From Aphanomyces cochlioides (lineage: Eukaryota; Oomycota; Saprolegniomycetes; Saprolegniales; Verrucalvaceae): DNA of 64,000 nucleotides. The notes beneath the pieces are model-generated. The model ran no database searches and was not told where the DNA came from. It saw nothing but the letters and a program-made list of their open reading frames with translations. The position numbers and the translations under genes are program-made. Positions 32,672 to 44,451 of this stretch are shown one piece after another (the first letter of the stretch is position 1; each line of letters starts with the position of its first letter). The DNA lies in NCBI GenBank assembly GCA_019828595.1, contig JAHQRK010000028.1, positions 806,001 to 870,000 on the forward strand, given 5' to 3'.

Positions 32672-33434
32672 TCTATATCGTCATAACAAATATAACAATC
32701 ACACACACGCAGAAAGCAAGCAATAGAGAAGGGTATACACAATACGTAGAGCTAGAAGGAGCTCAGTTCCGAGGAAGCAAATTGAGTAGTGAGCATTCCT
32801 CTTCACATCATAGCTGATGCACGCCGTGAAGCATAACCAACCATCAACATATGATAATGTAACAAATGTTAAATTAAATATGGTTGGTTGATGACCTTGT
32901 TACTATTGTTACTATGAAAGAGTCGGACTCCTCTTCATAAAATACACTTTAAATTATAACTTGAATACATTATATGTTCGTTGCCGAAACTAAGCCCATT
33001 AATCGCCCGGTCCAGCGACGGCCTAACCCTACAAATAGTAAAATACACCAATCTTATTGGTTAAAATATTCAACCAATTGCCAAGACCCAAGAGGACAAA
33101 ATGATGGTCAAGCTGGGTCAAGCTGGACCTCCAATCATCCACCAGGCAAATAAACAGATGCGGTGATTTCAGCGCTACGATCATCGCTTTTATCAGCGTT
33201 GATTACAAATAGATTCAGCACGATTGAACAAGCGTTGATAACACCGTTGATATCACCGTTGATATCACCGTTGCCATCACTGGTGACAACACCCTTGCAA
33301 TCAGCGGTGATAATACCGCATATATCAGGAATGATATTTTCATTGCTATAGCCGCTGAATTATGCGCTATAACTAGATCATGATCATAGCCAATCATTTT
33401 CATCCACATTACCTGCCACTCAAACCTCTCATTT
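32672..33434. other. Intergenic with GTTGATATCACC-type simple repeats
   Basis: From ~33150 to 33340 the sequence is a degenerate array of GTTGATA/TCACCGTT words. Related words recur at 34390-34560 and 38080-38690, inside the MULE copy. At ~32830-32900 AACCAACCATCAA faces TGGTTGGTTGATG as a short inverted repeat. No gene is called. Confidence 0.5.
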
Positions 33435-35420
33435 TTGTTTTGTTATGACAGGACTCACAGGGCAAGATTGGAAATGTGTTCTACGGTGTACTCGATGTTT
33501 GAAAGCTCCCAATGGGAGTTATTTGTAGACGAAACAACCAATGTTCCCTTCAAGACATGTCTTATATGTAGGTACAAGTATAGTTCAGGAAGAACAGCGG
33601 AATGCGCCATTGATGGCGGTGCTTCCGAAACGAAATATGCAACCTTCAATTTCCCCTCCATTACAGACTTTCATGCTGAAATCGCAAACATATTTTCGCA
33701 GCATAGCCAACAGCGAATTCAAGTATTTATCCGTGTGGCATCATCACAGTATATTGACTCACATGACCCTTGTGTGCAAAAAGTTCTGGACCTCCTGAAA
33801 GATGCCATTGGATACAGCTATTGGTAAACTAATATATTGTTATTGAAACTTACACATTTAGGAGAGAAAAATTGGAGCGGTTTTGAAATATGCATATCCC
33901 ATGAAGCAAAGCACATTTCGTTGCAAGCAAAAGTAGATTACAAGAGCAAAAAGAATATATCGTATTATAGCTCGTCAAGCCTCTTATCCGACGATAAGAG
34001 GCGAAATATATCAGGGGGTGATGTATTTGATTGCAAAGGTAGAACGAATTCTTCATTAAGATTAACATATTTTAGGAATGCTGTCGAGCAACAACAAGGG
34101 ATGGAATATTTGTGTCATCATACCATGAGATAGCGCATCCTGGTGATTCTAACCAAGCAGTACAGTTATCGGAGGGTGTTTTAGAATTCATTGAGAAGAA
34201 TGCCTTCTTCATGACACCTTCAAAATTGCGCGATTATTTCCTCCTGAATGCAGAGTCCTTGGGTACTGCAGAAATCCCATCCATTGCTCAAGTTTCATAC
34301 TGTTGGAGACGCGTAAGTTCTAGATTTTTTGGCTAGCTGTCATTTCACAGATGATTTTTGACCCCAAAAACACTGTGAAATCAACGCCTGTAGCAGCGTT
34401 GGTATCAACCCTAGTATCAACGTTGATGTTAACCCTAGTATCAGCGTTGATATAAACTCTAGTATCAACGCTGATATCAACGCTGATATCAACCCTAGAA
34501 TCAACGTTATTATCAACGTTTCTAGGGACGGTAACATTGCAGCCGTTATTGGCGCTGAGATTAACGTTGAAACTCGGGATGAAATCGACTCTCTTTGTGA
34601 GAAGGCCAATATTCTAAATTTATATTGTAGACTCTACGAGACAAGATACAAAAACACGAAGATCCTTTCTTATCGGCAATGAAGTCTTTACAGGATAACA
34701 TACATGTGTCCACCGTGGCTCTAGAACCACCCAATGTTCGTTCTGTTCCTGCCTTGGCCATTTTTCTCGACGAATTGTCATCCAAAATATGTTATATGAA
34801 GGGAACATCACATCTTGGTAGTGTCCCAGAAACAGTAATCGATTCAACGCACAGGATGACTAATGGTCACTTCGAAATGTATGCAGCATTGATATCTTTT
34901 CGAGGCGAGGGCTACCCTATTAGCTACATGTTTATTAAAAAAGACAGTATGTACCAATCGATAATATTTTGATAACATTATTCGTTTAGACCTCAAACAT
35001 TTACATGTCATCTACATTATTCAATGGTTGCAGGAGCTCAAAGAACATTTTAGACTGAATCCAAAGTTTGTTCATGTGGACAAAGACTCGGCTCAAATTC
35101 GGGCGATTCGCTGCGTGTGGGAAAATGCTAAGGTCCAATTATGCCTTTGGCATTGGATCGAGCTTTAAGACAGCGGTTTGCAAAACAAGCAACATTTCCT
35201 CGTGTCACCACGTAAGTTTGGAAATGTGCCATTCCTGAGTATGAGTAGGTACATGAAGCTCATCGCACTTCATCGACCAGCCTTTCTTGCTGATTCTCCC
35301 GATTTTCCCAGATCATCTGTAGTGGATAGTTCAGCCTGTACATCGTTAGATGCAGACGACGATACGTTTATATCGCATATTGCCATGGAAAACGACACCA
35401 GCTAGGCACAAACAGACGCT
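33435..35420 (+). pseudogene. MULE transposase, 5' portion (MULE-A), interrupted by Harbinger-3
   Basis: Several exon-like pieces follow one another: 33435-33827 (ELFVDETTNVPFKTCLICRY, SRTAECAIDGGASETKYA-like region); 33860-34040; HEIAHPGDSNQAVQLSEGVL at ~34127; a repeat-encoded NPSINVD/SINADI stretch; then TVIDSTHRMTNGHFEMYAAL (MULE first Asp) and KFVHVDKDSAQIRAIRCVW with LCLWHW (second Asp and C/H motif). RALRQRFAKQATFPRVTT lies one frame away after ~35155, a single-base shift. The ~50-bp intron after IKKD (34949-34990) splices cleanly to NLKHLHVIYIIQW. The 3' part resumes at 37944 beyond the inserted Harbinger-3. Confidence 0.68.
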
Positions 35421-35680
35421 GCTTTATCCGCACAAAACAACGTTGAATTTTTACTCTGTAAGCATCTTATTGCCGTTTACCATGAAACACAGGAGAATTT
35501 GCATAATAAGGTACATAGCCCAAAGCTACTCTGTAAGGGCATCATTACCGGTACTGGTTATTTGCTATTTGCTATTTTAAAGATCGACCAATCATATTTC
35601 GTTTTTCAGAAATAGCCAGTACAACTACACAGCGGTTCACTCGCTATTCTCCAATTTTGGTTGTTTGGTGCGTGCTTTTC

Positions 35681-36979
35681 ATGTCGGATAGTGACGACGA
35701 AGTGATTGTCGACTATCTCGTCGATGACGATGACGAGATTGTCCTTCGCATATGTAACCAAGCTTGTCGAAAGCGTCCAAGGAGGCTCCGCAGACCGAAT
35801 TTCAACCGTGGAATGCTGGAGGGTCATATGAACATTCATCGCGACTACTTTTCGGAGACTCCAGTCTACTCAAACGAGCAATTTGAGCGTCGTTTTCGAA
35901 TGGCTAAACCCTTGTTCTATCGTATATGGCACACAATTGAGACGAAATGCTCCTATTTTCAACAAAAACGAGATGCTGCTGGTAAACTCGGCGCATCCTC
36001 GCTCCAAAAGATCACTGCCGCCATACGATTTCTGGCATATGGTGTGGCATCCGACATGTATGATGATTATATTCGACTGGGTGAATCAACGATAAACGAA
36101 TGCCGACGACAATTTTGTGTCGTGATTATGGATTGCTTTGAAAATGAATATCTCCGTGAACCAAATGCGGAAGACATTGCCAAGTTGCTTGAAATTGCTG
36201 AAAAACGAGGTGTGCCTGGAATGATTGGATCTTTGGATTGTACACATTGGGAATGGAAAAATTGTCCCACAATTTATGCTGGTGCATATCAAGGTAAATC
36301 TCAAACTCCAACGATAGTTCTAGAAGCTATCGCTGATTATCGCTTATGGATTTGGCATGCATTCTTTGGAATGCCTGGATCACTCAATGATATCAATGTG
36401 CTCAACAGATCCCATTTGTTTGACAATTTACATGCAGGAAAAACGCCCCCATGCAACTACGAAATACGTGGAACTAGTCGAACTGTTGGATACGTCCTTG
36501 TTGATGGAATATACCCCCCATGGTCAACTTTTGTGCAAGGCTTTTCCAACAATGACGATGAAATGAAGGTAGAGATTTTGACTTGATAGAAAACGCAATC
36601 TCCTTTCTAGCAATTTTTCACAACAATTGTATCAAAATACCGCAAGGACGTTGAGCGAGCGTTTGGCGTGGTCAAAGCAAATTGGCACATTTTGTCAAAG
36701 CCTTGCTCTTTGTGGTACACAAGTAAAATGGAGGCCATTGTGAAAGCATGTATTATCATGCACAATATGATTGTGGAGTACAAAAGCAATTGCGGTGAAG
36801 ATATGAATGAACTTACAAATGCGGTGTCTGAACAAGTCGAGACAACAGCACGAGTATTTCTACAACTACCCACGAGTCAACCCCCAAATATTCAAAACCG
36901 TGTCGAGCATGCCCGATTACGTGACGATCTGGTACAACACTTATGGTTACTGAAGGGGGCTGGATATAAGTTTTCCTAG
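35681..36979 (+). CDS. PIF/Harbinger transposase, complete with one intron
   Basis: Exons 35681-36568 and 36611-36979, with a 42-bp GT..AG intron; 418 aa. The acidic N-terminus (MSDSDDEVIVDYLVDDDDE) is followed by FERRFRMAKPLFYRIWHTIE and GASSLQKITAAIRFLAYGVA. Then come GVPGMIGSLDCTHWEWKNCP (first Asp), IVLEAIADYRLWIWHAFFG, MPGSLNDINVLNRSHLFDN (second Asp) and KDVERAFGVVKANWHILSKP (Glu). The family corresponds to the plant-transposon-protein/DDE_Tnp_4 group. The catalytic frame has no lesion, so this is the most likely active transposase in the window. Confidence 0.88.
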
Positions 36980-37038
36980 AGCTGTGTAGCGATGTCTATT
37001 TACTGCATTCGTAGTTGCATTAAAGTTAAACATTGCAA

Positions 37039-37760
37039 TCATAGACTGTGCAAATTGTTGTCAACATTGTTGGCTTCAATACAATTGGGCGAGAATTTGT
37101 TGATGTATTGTTGTTTCATCAATTCAAACACTTGCCGATTTTCGCTGGGTATTTCATCGATTGGCTTCATGAGCATTTTCAACAGCATGTAATGACCGAA
37201 CTGTTCATTCTTGGTGTCCATAGATGCATTCAATTGTTGAATTGCATTGTCTTTTTGATCTTCGATTTTTGCAGACTCTTTCCCCTTTGGACGCTGGGGA
37301 ACTTGTTGATTTATCACATCATCACCGTGATCTTAACCATTATCGTCAGATCGTACGCGCTTTGATGAGTGCATGACTTTTGATGTCCATTTGGGGCTAT
37401 GTTTTAATTCTTCCCAGCAATGGAGATATTTGAAACTTTTCTTGTTGGCTCGTCTCTGGTACTCGGTGATGGAGTCGCGGATGACATATTCATTGTTCGC
37501 TCCGCTGGGCAGCGATCTTAGTATATAGTCGTAGCAACCACAAAACCGCTGTACCTCTTTATTGATGTCTCCGAAGTGATTCATAAGACCATCAGCTGTT
37601 CGCTCAGTGGAAGCAGATGGCAGGCGTGCCATCCAGTGCTCAAAGATGCTTTTCCAGAATGAAGTTGATGTCTGGTCCGTCCCAACCACCGCATCTTCGC
37701 TTACAGCAATCCACGAGCGACAGAGCTGACGGTCCTCGTACTCACTGTACGCAGTACCTC
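37039..37760 (-). pseudogene. Myb/SANT-like partner of Harbinger-3 with one nonsense codon
   Basis: The minus frame reads YEDRQLCRSWIAVSEDAVVG, then TSFWKSIFEHWMARLP, FGDINKEVQRFCGCYDYILR and SSKRVRSDDNG. TAA at 37333-37335 breaks it. The same frame resumes as DHGDDVINQQVPQRPKG and a helical C-terminus (MLLKMLMKPIDEIPSENRQ) to 37039. It is the counterpart of the intact 30852 protein. No ATG was found at the expected 5' end, so a first exon may be missing. Confidence 0.65.
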
Positions 37761-37943
37761 GCCCAATGACAGAGTTTTGAAGAATAGACTGGCTGGCTAT
37801 TCGGCTCGAGAATAGCCAGTCAGTTAAATAGAATAGCGAATAGCCAGTCCAATGTGGAGATTCTTGGCTATTGTCCGGATAAAAAAATGAGAATAGCCCT
37901 ATAGCCAGTACCGTTAAAGATGCCCTAATATGTCTATTAGTTC

Positions 37944-38936
37944 TTGGCCCCTCAATTTAAAGTACGGCGTTACACTAAACCGTTATGGAAGTTTCCGTCA
38001 TCGAAACAGGAGATGCTGCATGAAGAAATCGAAAAGCTGAATTTTTTTTCGTCGTTTAGCAATTCTGTCGTCCATCGCGATGTTGATCCTGACGGTGATA
38101 ACACGAATACTCTCAACGGTGATCATACCGGTGCTTTCGACGGTGATGCTTGCTGCGATTACGACATTGATAATGACGGTGGCCTACTTGGTCGTCAATG
38201 CGCTACTATCAACGGTGTAACTGCAGACTGTCATACATGTGAACCCGACATCAGAGGAAGCAGTGCTACTAGTGGTAATCAAAATGACACAAGTAACGGT
38301 TCGAACGGTACAAGCTCCATGGATATCATCATCGAAACGCCAGTTCTTCTAAGCGACGTGAGTAACGATTCTAATACCGTTGACACATCAGCTTTTTCCA
38401 ACGGCGTAAGCAACGGTGACTTTGACTGTGGATCTAGCGGTGCTATCAACAGTGTTTCAAGCGCTAGAACAAGCGGTGAAACACCAGTTCTTCTAAGCGA
38501 CGTGAGTAACGATTCTAATACCGTTGACACATCAGCTTTTTCCAACGTCGTAAGCAACGGTGACTTTGACAGTGGTTCTAGCGGTGCTATCAATAGTGTT
38601 TCAAGCGCTAGAACAAGCGGTGAAATCGACGGTATGTTCAACGGTAAAAGTAGCTGTGATCTTTACGGTGGTTTAGACGGTCGAGTCAACGTTGACGATA
38701 CTCTCCATTTAAGAAATGTGGAAGCTATGGCTAAGCAAATTTCCGAAACATGTGATAAATTGAAGGCATTTTGCCACAGACAAACTGTTAACCCAGACGT
38801 TCTGAAAACTTTACAAGGCCTTCTTCAACCTGTGGAGAATTATTTATCACAAGCAGGTGGAATTGACAAACAGCGAAAGCGCCGACGAACCAACAAAGAT
38901 ATACAGTCGATGCTGAGAACTTACGAAACAAATTAA
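37944..38936 (+). pseudogene. MULE-A 3' portion with Asp/Asn/Ser-rich repeats
   Basis: A 330-codon open frame starts in the right flank of Harbinger-3 (MAPQFKVRRYTKPLWKFPSS). Residues ~45-255 are rich in Asp, Asn, Gly, Ser and Thr and include a 48-residue tandem duplication. The C-terminal ~85 residues look like a helical end (MAKQISETCDKLKAFCHRQ, DKQRKRRRTNKDIQSMLRT). Position and orientation suggest it is the tail of the MULE-A protein separated by the nested insertion. It could also be a separate gene. Confidence 0.5.
38334..38621 (+). repeat. Two tandem copies of a 144-bp in-frame unit
   Basis: Units 38334-38477 and 38478-38621 are nearly identical. Both encode ETPVLLSDVSNDSNTVDTSA followed by FSN-[GV]-VSNGDFD and GAINSVSSARTSG. 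The duplication keeps the frame. Confidence 0.85.
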
Positions 38937-39070
38937 TTCATTTCCACATTAATGAATTGACTGTCTGTAAAAAATTCTCGTAGAATACCATTGATCTATA
39001 ATGTGTCAAATTGCCATATCTATAAAAATGATATTTTTGCGCAAAATGACACAAAGAAAAAGTTGTTTTA

Positions 39071-39704
39071 TTAAAACAATGCTCTTTTTTTACATTTATT
39101 CTTTTTCGATGCTTCTTGTGGCACTGGAAGACGGCTGGCCTTGCGCTTTGGCCTCTCACTTGCTATCATCAACGCAAGCGCTTCATCATTTGCGATTCGC
39201 GTGCTCGAAACTTCTGAGTCTTCAACTTGTTGCGTCGTTTGAACTTCATTATTTCGTTTTTGACTCCTGATAAGATCTTCAATTTTCATTTCGAGGTCTT
39301 CGACACGCTCGTTAAGCAACATGTACATTTCTTGTTGTTCTTTAATTTCATTTTGAAGATCTAGGACTAAATCCTGGCTTTGACTTGTACCCTCTGATGA
39401 AGAATGCTCACGACTCCGAGGGCGCTTCTTGAGCAAGTTGTGCCGCTCGGAGTTGTGAGCTTTCCTTTCAGAGAGAGTCATGCCCTGAAATGAAGCTAGA
39501 TCTTCTCCTACCATGATGATAAGATAGTCGGCAGAAAATGTGCTCACCTTCTAGGATTGAATAAACCTCACCGTCTTCATGCATCGACTTTTTCCACGCC
39601 CCCTGATCGGTATGATACACCCTGTAATGCGTGGGGTAGTGTCCAACCGTCAGGAGGACGTGGCAGCCTCCAACATTGCATCTCACTGGCCTTGATGCCA
39701 TCAC
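39071..39704 (-). CDS. Small C2H2-like zinc-finger/coiled-coil protein, two exons
   Basis: Exons 39704-39548 and 39507-39071 with a 40-bp GT..AG intron; 197 aa. The N-terminus MMASRPVRCNVGGCHVLLTV...HYPTHYRVYHTD has a C-x4-C...H...H arrangement like a single degenerate C2H2 or BED-type finger. After VYSILE/GEDLASFQGM there is a predicted coiled coil (LQNEIKEQQEMYMLLNERVE, DLEMKIEDLIRSQKRN) and a basic nuclear-localisation-like end (RPKRKASRLP, KKNKCKKRALF). It sits between MULE-A and the copia remnant. It may be a cellular gene or an accessory gene of a transposon. Confidence 0.6.
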
Positions 39705-39734
39705 AGTCTTCTCGCAAGGTAAAATTCACACTGA

Positions 39735-42700
39735 CCAGTCGATTCACTGTCTTGCAGTATTTTACTTTGATTCTATCCTTTTCAACTAAGTCTCTTGCAA
39801 ATAAATATCTGTTTCGATATGTTTGCTGGCTTTGTGATTTCCAGGATTGTGGACTATGTCTATCGCTGCAGTGTTGTCGCACCAGACAACAACTGGTCCA
39901 GATGGTTTGAATCCCATTTCACTGAGTAGGTGACAGACCCATTCGCTTTCCTTAATGCCCTCGCTTAGAGCGACCAATTCCGACTCAGTCGTCGAGACTG
40001 ACACACATGCTTGCTTAGAGCTGCACCAAGATATGCTATTATAATTAAATAACCTGTTACTGACTTACGCTCTTTTTGTTGAGTCGCGAAACTCGCATCA
40101 GTATAGACTTCTAACGAAACTCCGGCTTGGTTTCCATCTATAAGAAGTCCATATGTGGACGTCCCTTTCAAGTATCTTAGTACTCTCAGGGCTGCTTCCC
40201 AATGTAGTTTATTATAACATGATAAGTACTTACTAAGAGATCGCACAGCATTTGCAATGTCTGGCCGTGTGCCTCTAACTAAATATTGTAGTGAACCAAC
40301 TAACCCTCTATAGTCATATGGTTGTTTGACGATCTCAGCAGGAGAGAGAGAGGTTTCATGATACAGTTCTATTCCCACTAGCTGTGGTGTTTGAGCTGGT
40401 TTGCAGTTAATCATGTTATACTTCTCGAGCAAGTCGAAGATGTATTTCTCCTGGGATAGTGTCATGATTTTTAACGATCTATTTCTCTCAACTCTTATTT
40501 TAAGTATGTAATTCAAGCCTCCAAGGTCTTTCATTTTGAATCGACAACTCAATTGAGACTGAAGATTGACTACCAACTCATTGTTCCTCGATATAATTGT
40601 TAGATCGTCAACATATACCACAACAACAATCCATTCGTCTTTGTGTTCTCCCACTTTTTGAACATAGATGCAATATTCTTTCTTGCATCGTTCAAAACCA
40701 ACTGATGTTAGAAACTCATGTAGGAGTTGATACCAAATTCTAGGAGCCTGCTTAAGTCCATATATGCTTTTATAGCTCATAGACTAGATGTTTAGAACGA
40801 CTCTGCACAAAGCCTGGAGCCTGACGCATGTACAGTTTGGTACCATTCGGAATGGACCCATTTAGAAAGGTTGTGTGCACATCCATTTGCTTAATAATAC
40901 AATCATGAATAACACCTAGTGCTAGAACCAGTCGAAGTGATTCAAATCGAGCAACAGGTGCATAGACTTCATCACAGTCTACACCATACTCTTGATGGCA
41001 TCCCTGCGCTACTAGACGAGCCTTGAAGCGCTCGATGGACCCATTAGAGTGGTACTTTACAGTAAATACCCAGTGGCACGGAATGGCTAGTCTACCAGGA
41101 GGTAGCTCAGTCAACTTCCACGTTTTATTATCGATTAACGACTGATATTCCTCATCAATGGCTTGACGCCACTGTGCACTGTTTGGACCAGTAAGCGCCT
41201 CTTTTAGAGATCGAGGTATAACCACTTTTGGATTTGGCTGAGTTGTTGTTGACATATCACCAACATTTACAGAATACTCTGCCAGTTGATCAATAGATCG
41301 AAGTCCAGAATGCAATAAGTTTAGTAATTCATTCAATTCAAGAGACTCAGTTCTTGGATGACCTGATCGAATGATCGCATTATTGCAGACGTAGTCGTCG
41401 AAACGACGAGGGAGACGACGATTTTGTTGAAGCGATCTCGTGTGAGATTCAAGGGTTTGGGGTGGAGAGTCAAGGGTTGAGGTTGGAGAGTCATTTTGAC
41501 TCACCCTCATTGAAGTACTCCCACTAACTCTAGTAACTCGTGTTTTCTTTAACTGCATGTTATGAATGTCACCATTGTTTGTCCTTTTACGATTAGATCT
41601 GGAAGGTGAAGTAGGATCATCCACGTCTGAATGATTCTCGTCCTGTACGTCTACAGAAGTACTTCTTGAGGTGTGTGAGATGTCATTATCATTGTCGTGA
41701 GTACTCTCACAACGAGCAGCGTTTCTCTCACGACGAGCAGCGTTGCTCTCACAATCACCAGCATGCGAACCCATGGCTCCTGCACTGGGCAGTGAGTCAA
41801 TTGCTTGGGTTTCACTGAGCGTTAGGCGAGGTTCCTGGTGGTGGAAAATTTTGCTTACAGCATCTCCAAGGAACCCACCATCAAAAGTAACATCACGTGC
41901 AATTAGAAACTTGTTATTATGAATATCTAATAGACGATATCCTTTGTAGTCTTCTGCTATTCCTAGGAATCGACACTTCATAGACCTAGATGAGAGCTTC
42001 TTGTCTGATCGAAGCTCTTGCGGTATGTGTGCGTAACACACACATCCCCACATATGAATGCGACTTAAATCAGGAAGGCCACCATGAACACATTCATACG
42101 GTGTCTTGTCGCTCAGACGCTTGGAAGGTGTGAGATTTTGGATATACGTAGCATGCATCAATGCTTCGGGCCACCACTTTGCATTCATATTAGAATCTAA
42201 AAGCATGCATCTAACTTTAGCAAACTTTGACTGGTGGTCTCTCTCAGCAGACCCATTCTACTCGGGTGAATATCGATTAGACTTTTCATATTTAATACCC
42301 AGTTTATTGTAGAATTTAAGAAGCGACCTGTTGTTGAACTCAGTGCCTCCATCAGTTCGCACTCGGCGAATGACCTTGTCTGTTTGTCTTTGAACCAGAT
42401 TCACAAAGTCTTTAATAGTATTAGGAATTGTGTCCTTAGTCTTGTGCAAGGATGCCCATCGGTAAGACGAGGCATCGTCTACAACGGAGCAGTAGTAGCG
42501 AATGTCGCTAGTTGTGCCGTACAATCCTGTTTGTTTAAGTGGCCCACATGAGTCCATGTGTAGAGATCCCAATGGGTCAGGATGTCTAGTTCCAACACGT
42601 CGATTATAGGACATGCGTCTGTGCTTAGCTATAACACAAGTCTTACAAAACATCTTTAGATCTTTTAAACTATCGACATGCAGATGAGGTAGACCTTTTA

Positions 42701-43711
42701 TCTTTCCAGACGTCAACATACGAGTTAGAGTTTCTCTGTTCACGTGGCCTACTCTCACATGCCACTCACGAAAAAGCTCGTGCGCTCGATTCACGTTCGT
42801 TATTATAGTCTGGCGAGCTGGCGCATGTTTAACTGCATGACATATAATCTGACGCTCATTGATAGAATGACTCTTAACGTAATAAGCTCCATTAATACAG
42901 CGAACAATCAACTGTAGTGCATTATCCTTAAACACGTACTTGTACATGCCACAAGAGCTATCTGCTATGTAATATCCGCATCGTTTCAATTGATTTTCAC
43001 TTAGTATATTAGCTTTGGCTCCTGGCACATAGGCTACATTTTTGAATGTGAATGGTCGAACTCCTTCGGGAGAATCAAACCAAAGCTTGCCTAGATATGT
43101 GCACTGAAGACCTTTCCCATCACCAAATTTGAACACAAAACCAGAGTGTACATTAGATTTAACTAGATATTGTACCTCTCCTGTCATGTGATGCCCGCAT
43201 CTGCCATCGAGTGCCCATTCACTTCTAGTCATTGAACGTAGTGTTAGCAAATGCGGAAATTGAGATGCAATTACCTGATCCAGCTCAACTGAGAGAGACT
43301 TCATGGAAGCTGCCACTGTCTCCATTCTAGGAGTTGCAGTAGTGTCAGCAACCAGAGCCGGAGAGTATTGCATCATATCGTCACCCATTTCGTCGTCGTC
43401 GTCGAACAATAATTCTTCAATCGACTTGGTCGAGTCATCATCGGGTAGCTCGATTTCTCTTCTTGAATCGCCCATAGGTGGCAGCGGCACCTCTTCTCGA
43501 GTGGTCATGGCGCCACAGGGCACTTCTTCACGAGTCGCGTCCCGTCCTCGGGGTGTCGAATCTTGTATCTTCCTTGGCTTCTCATAGATGTTGGATCGAA
43601 CCCATCCCCGGCTGAAGTCCTCTTGCCGCTTGGGGCACTTCCACCAAGGAATGAAATGCTTCTACTGTGAAGGGAAGTACAATGTTGCTGGCCAAGACCA
43701 TCCCAAAGCAA
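39735..43711 (-). mobile_element. Ty1/copia-type retrotransposon remnant (gag end, integrase, RT, RNase H)
   Basis: Reading 5'-3' on the minus strand: KCPKRQEDFSRGW-like zinc-knuckle end, protease-type ALDGRCGHHMTGE, GAG-pre-integrase (HVRVGHVNRETLTRML), integrase (SLHMDSCGPL, VRTDGGTEFNN, SPE-stop-NGSAER), reverse transcriptase (FKARLVAQGCHQEYGVD, IYGLKQAPRIWYQLL, VVYVDDLTII) and RNase H (VYTDASFATQQ, SVSTTESELVALSEG, VVVWCDNTAAIDI). Lesions are TAG at 42258-42260 and frameshifts near 40780, 39990 and 39795. The 3' end stops around 39735 and no LTR pair was found, so it is truncated and inactive. Confidence 0.88.
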
Positions 43712-44451
43712 CGTCGTATAATATTTGAAGACGAATTACAATATGAGAAGCCTAGTGGTTTGAAAGTACGCTAAAAAGGTGGGCCTTGACAAATTATTAT
43801 TTGATAAAGTTTCACAATAAGACACATACCTATGACAACATATATCAATACTTATAATGTTTCAAGAGATATGTAGGTGTGGCAGTTTCTCACTCGGAGT
43901 GGATGCACGAATCATTTTGTGATGCTGAAGATTGAAAAACATGAGACAAACCGTAAGTTTCAGTTTGACTCTAGAACACGTCACAGCTTGCCGTGTGTAA
44001 CTAAGAAAAAGAATTGTGTTCAAAGCGACATGACAGCGACGCCTCGTGCCGTGCGATTCGCTCTTAGGCAGCTTGCAAGAGCTATGAAGAATATGAGCGA
44101 CACTACTTTCTATAGACGTGTGACGTCTATTCAAGAGGCAATACAAGGTCATTTGCCGCACATTACTACCACGCGCGAACTCATTTTGGACATGAAGAAC
44201 GTAAGCTACATGAGCCGACTGATTCGAAAGTTCCAGCGTAACTATAGCTGATATATTTTGTGTTAGACAGCTGTGTAATGCAACAATCTGTATTCAATCA
44301 TCTCTTGGGTTTGAACAACTCCTCCGTAGCATTAGGCTTCAACGCCGCTGCCTCTTGTCATGTACTAATTGCACAAAGCAGTAGTTTCACTTGGTTACAC
44401 GTTACAACAGTGTGAACGGTCTGGCATGTGTTTGTAACTCTCACTAAGATC
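43712..44451. other. Intergenic with one unassigned ORF
   Basis: A plus frame at 43877-44251 (124 codons, TPRAVRFALRQLARAMKNMS inside) is open, but I recognise no family. It could be an accessory or 5' part of the following MULE. Otherwise nothing is called. Confidence 0.35.

Larger units (their letters stand above)
35537..37925. mobile_element. PIF/Harbinger element nested in MULE-A (Harbinger-3)
   Basis: The ends are GGGCATCATTACCGGTACTG (35537) and, as reverse complement, GGGCATCTTTAACGGTACTG (ending 37925). TAA flanks both sides (35534-35536 and 37926-37928), the canonical T-W-A-type 3-bp duplication. It is 2,389 bp with convergent transposase (plus) and Myb-like (minus) genes. Both subterminal regions carry many GCTATTC/GAATAGCC words. 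Removing it rejoins the MULE-A flanks. Confidence 0.9.

Noticed and set aside
39735..43711. Intact LTR retrotransposon
   Set aside because: No LTR pair found, one nonsense codon and several frameshifts, and the 3' end is truncated.
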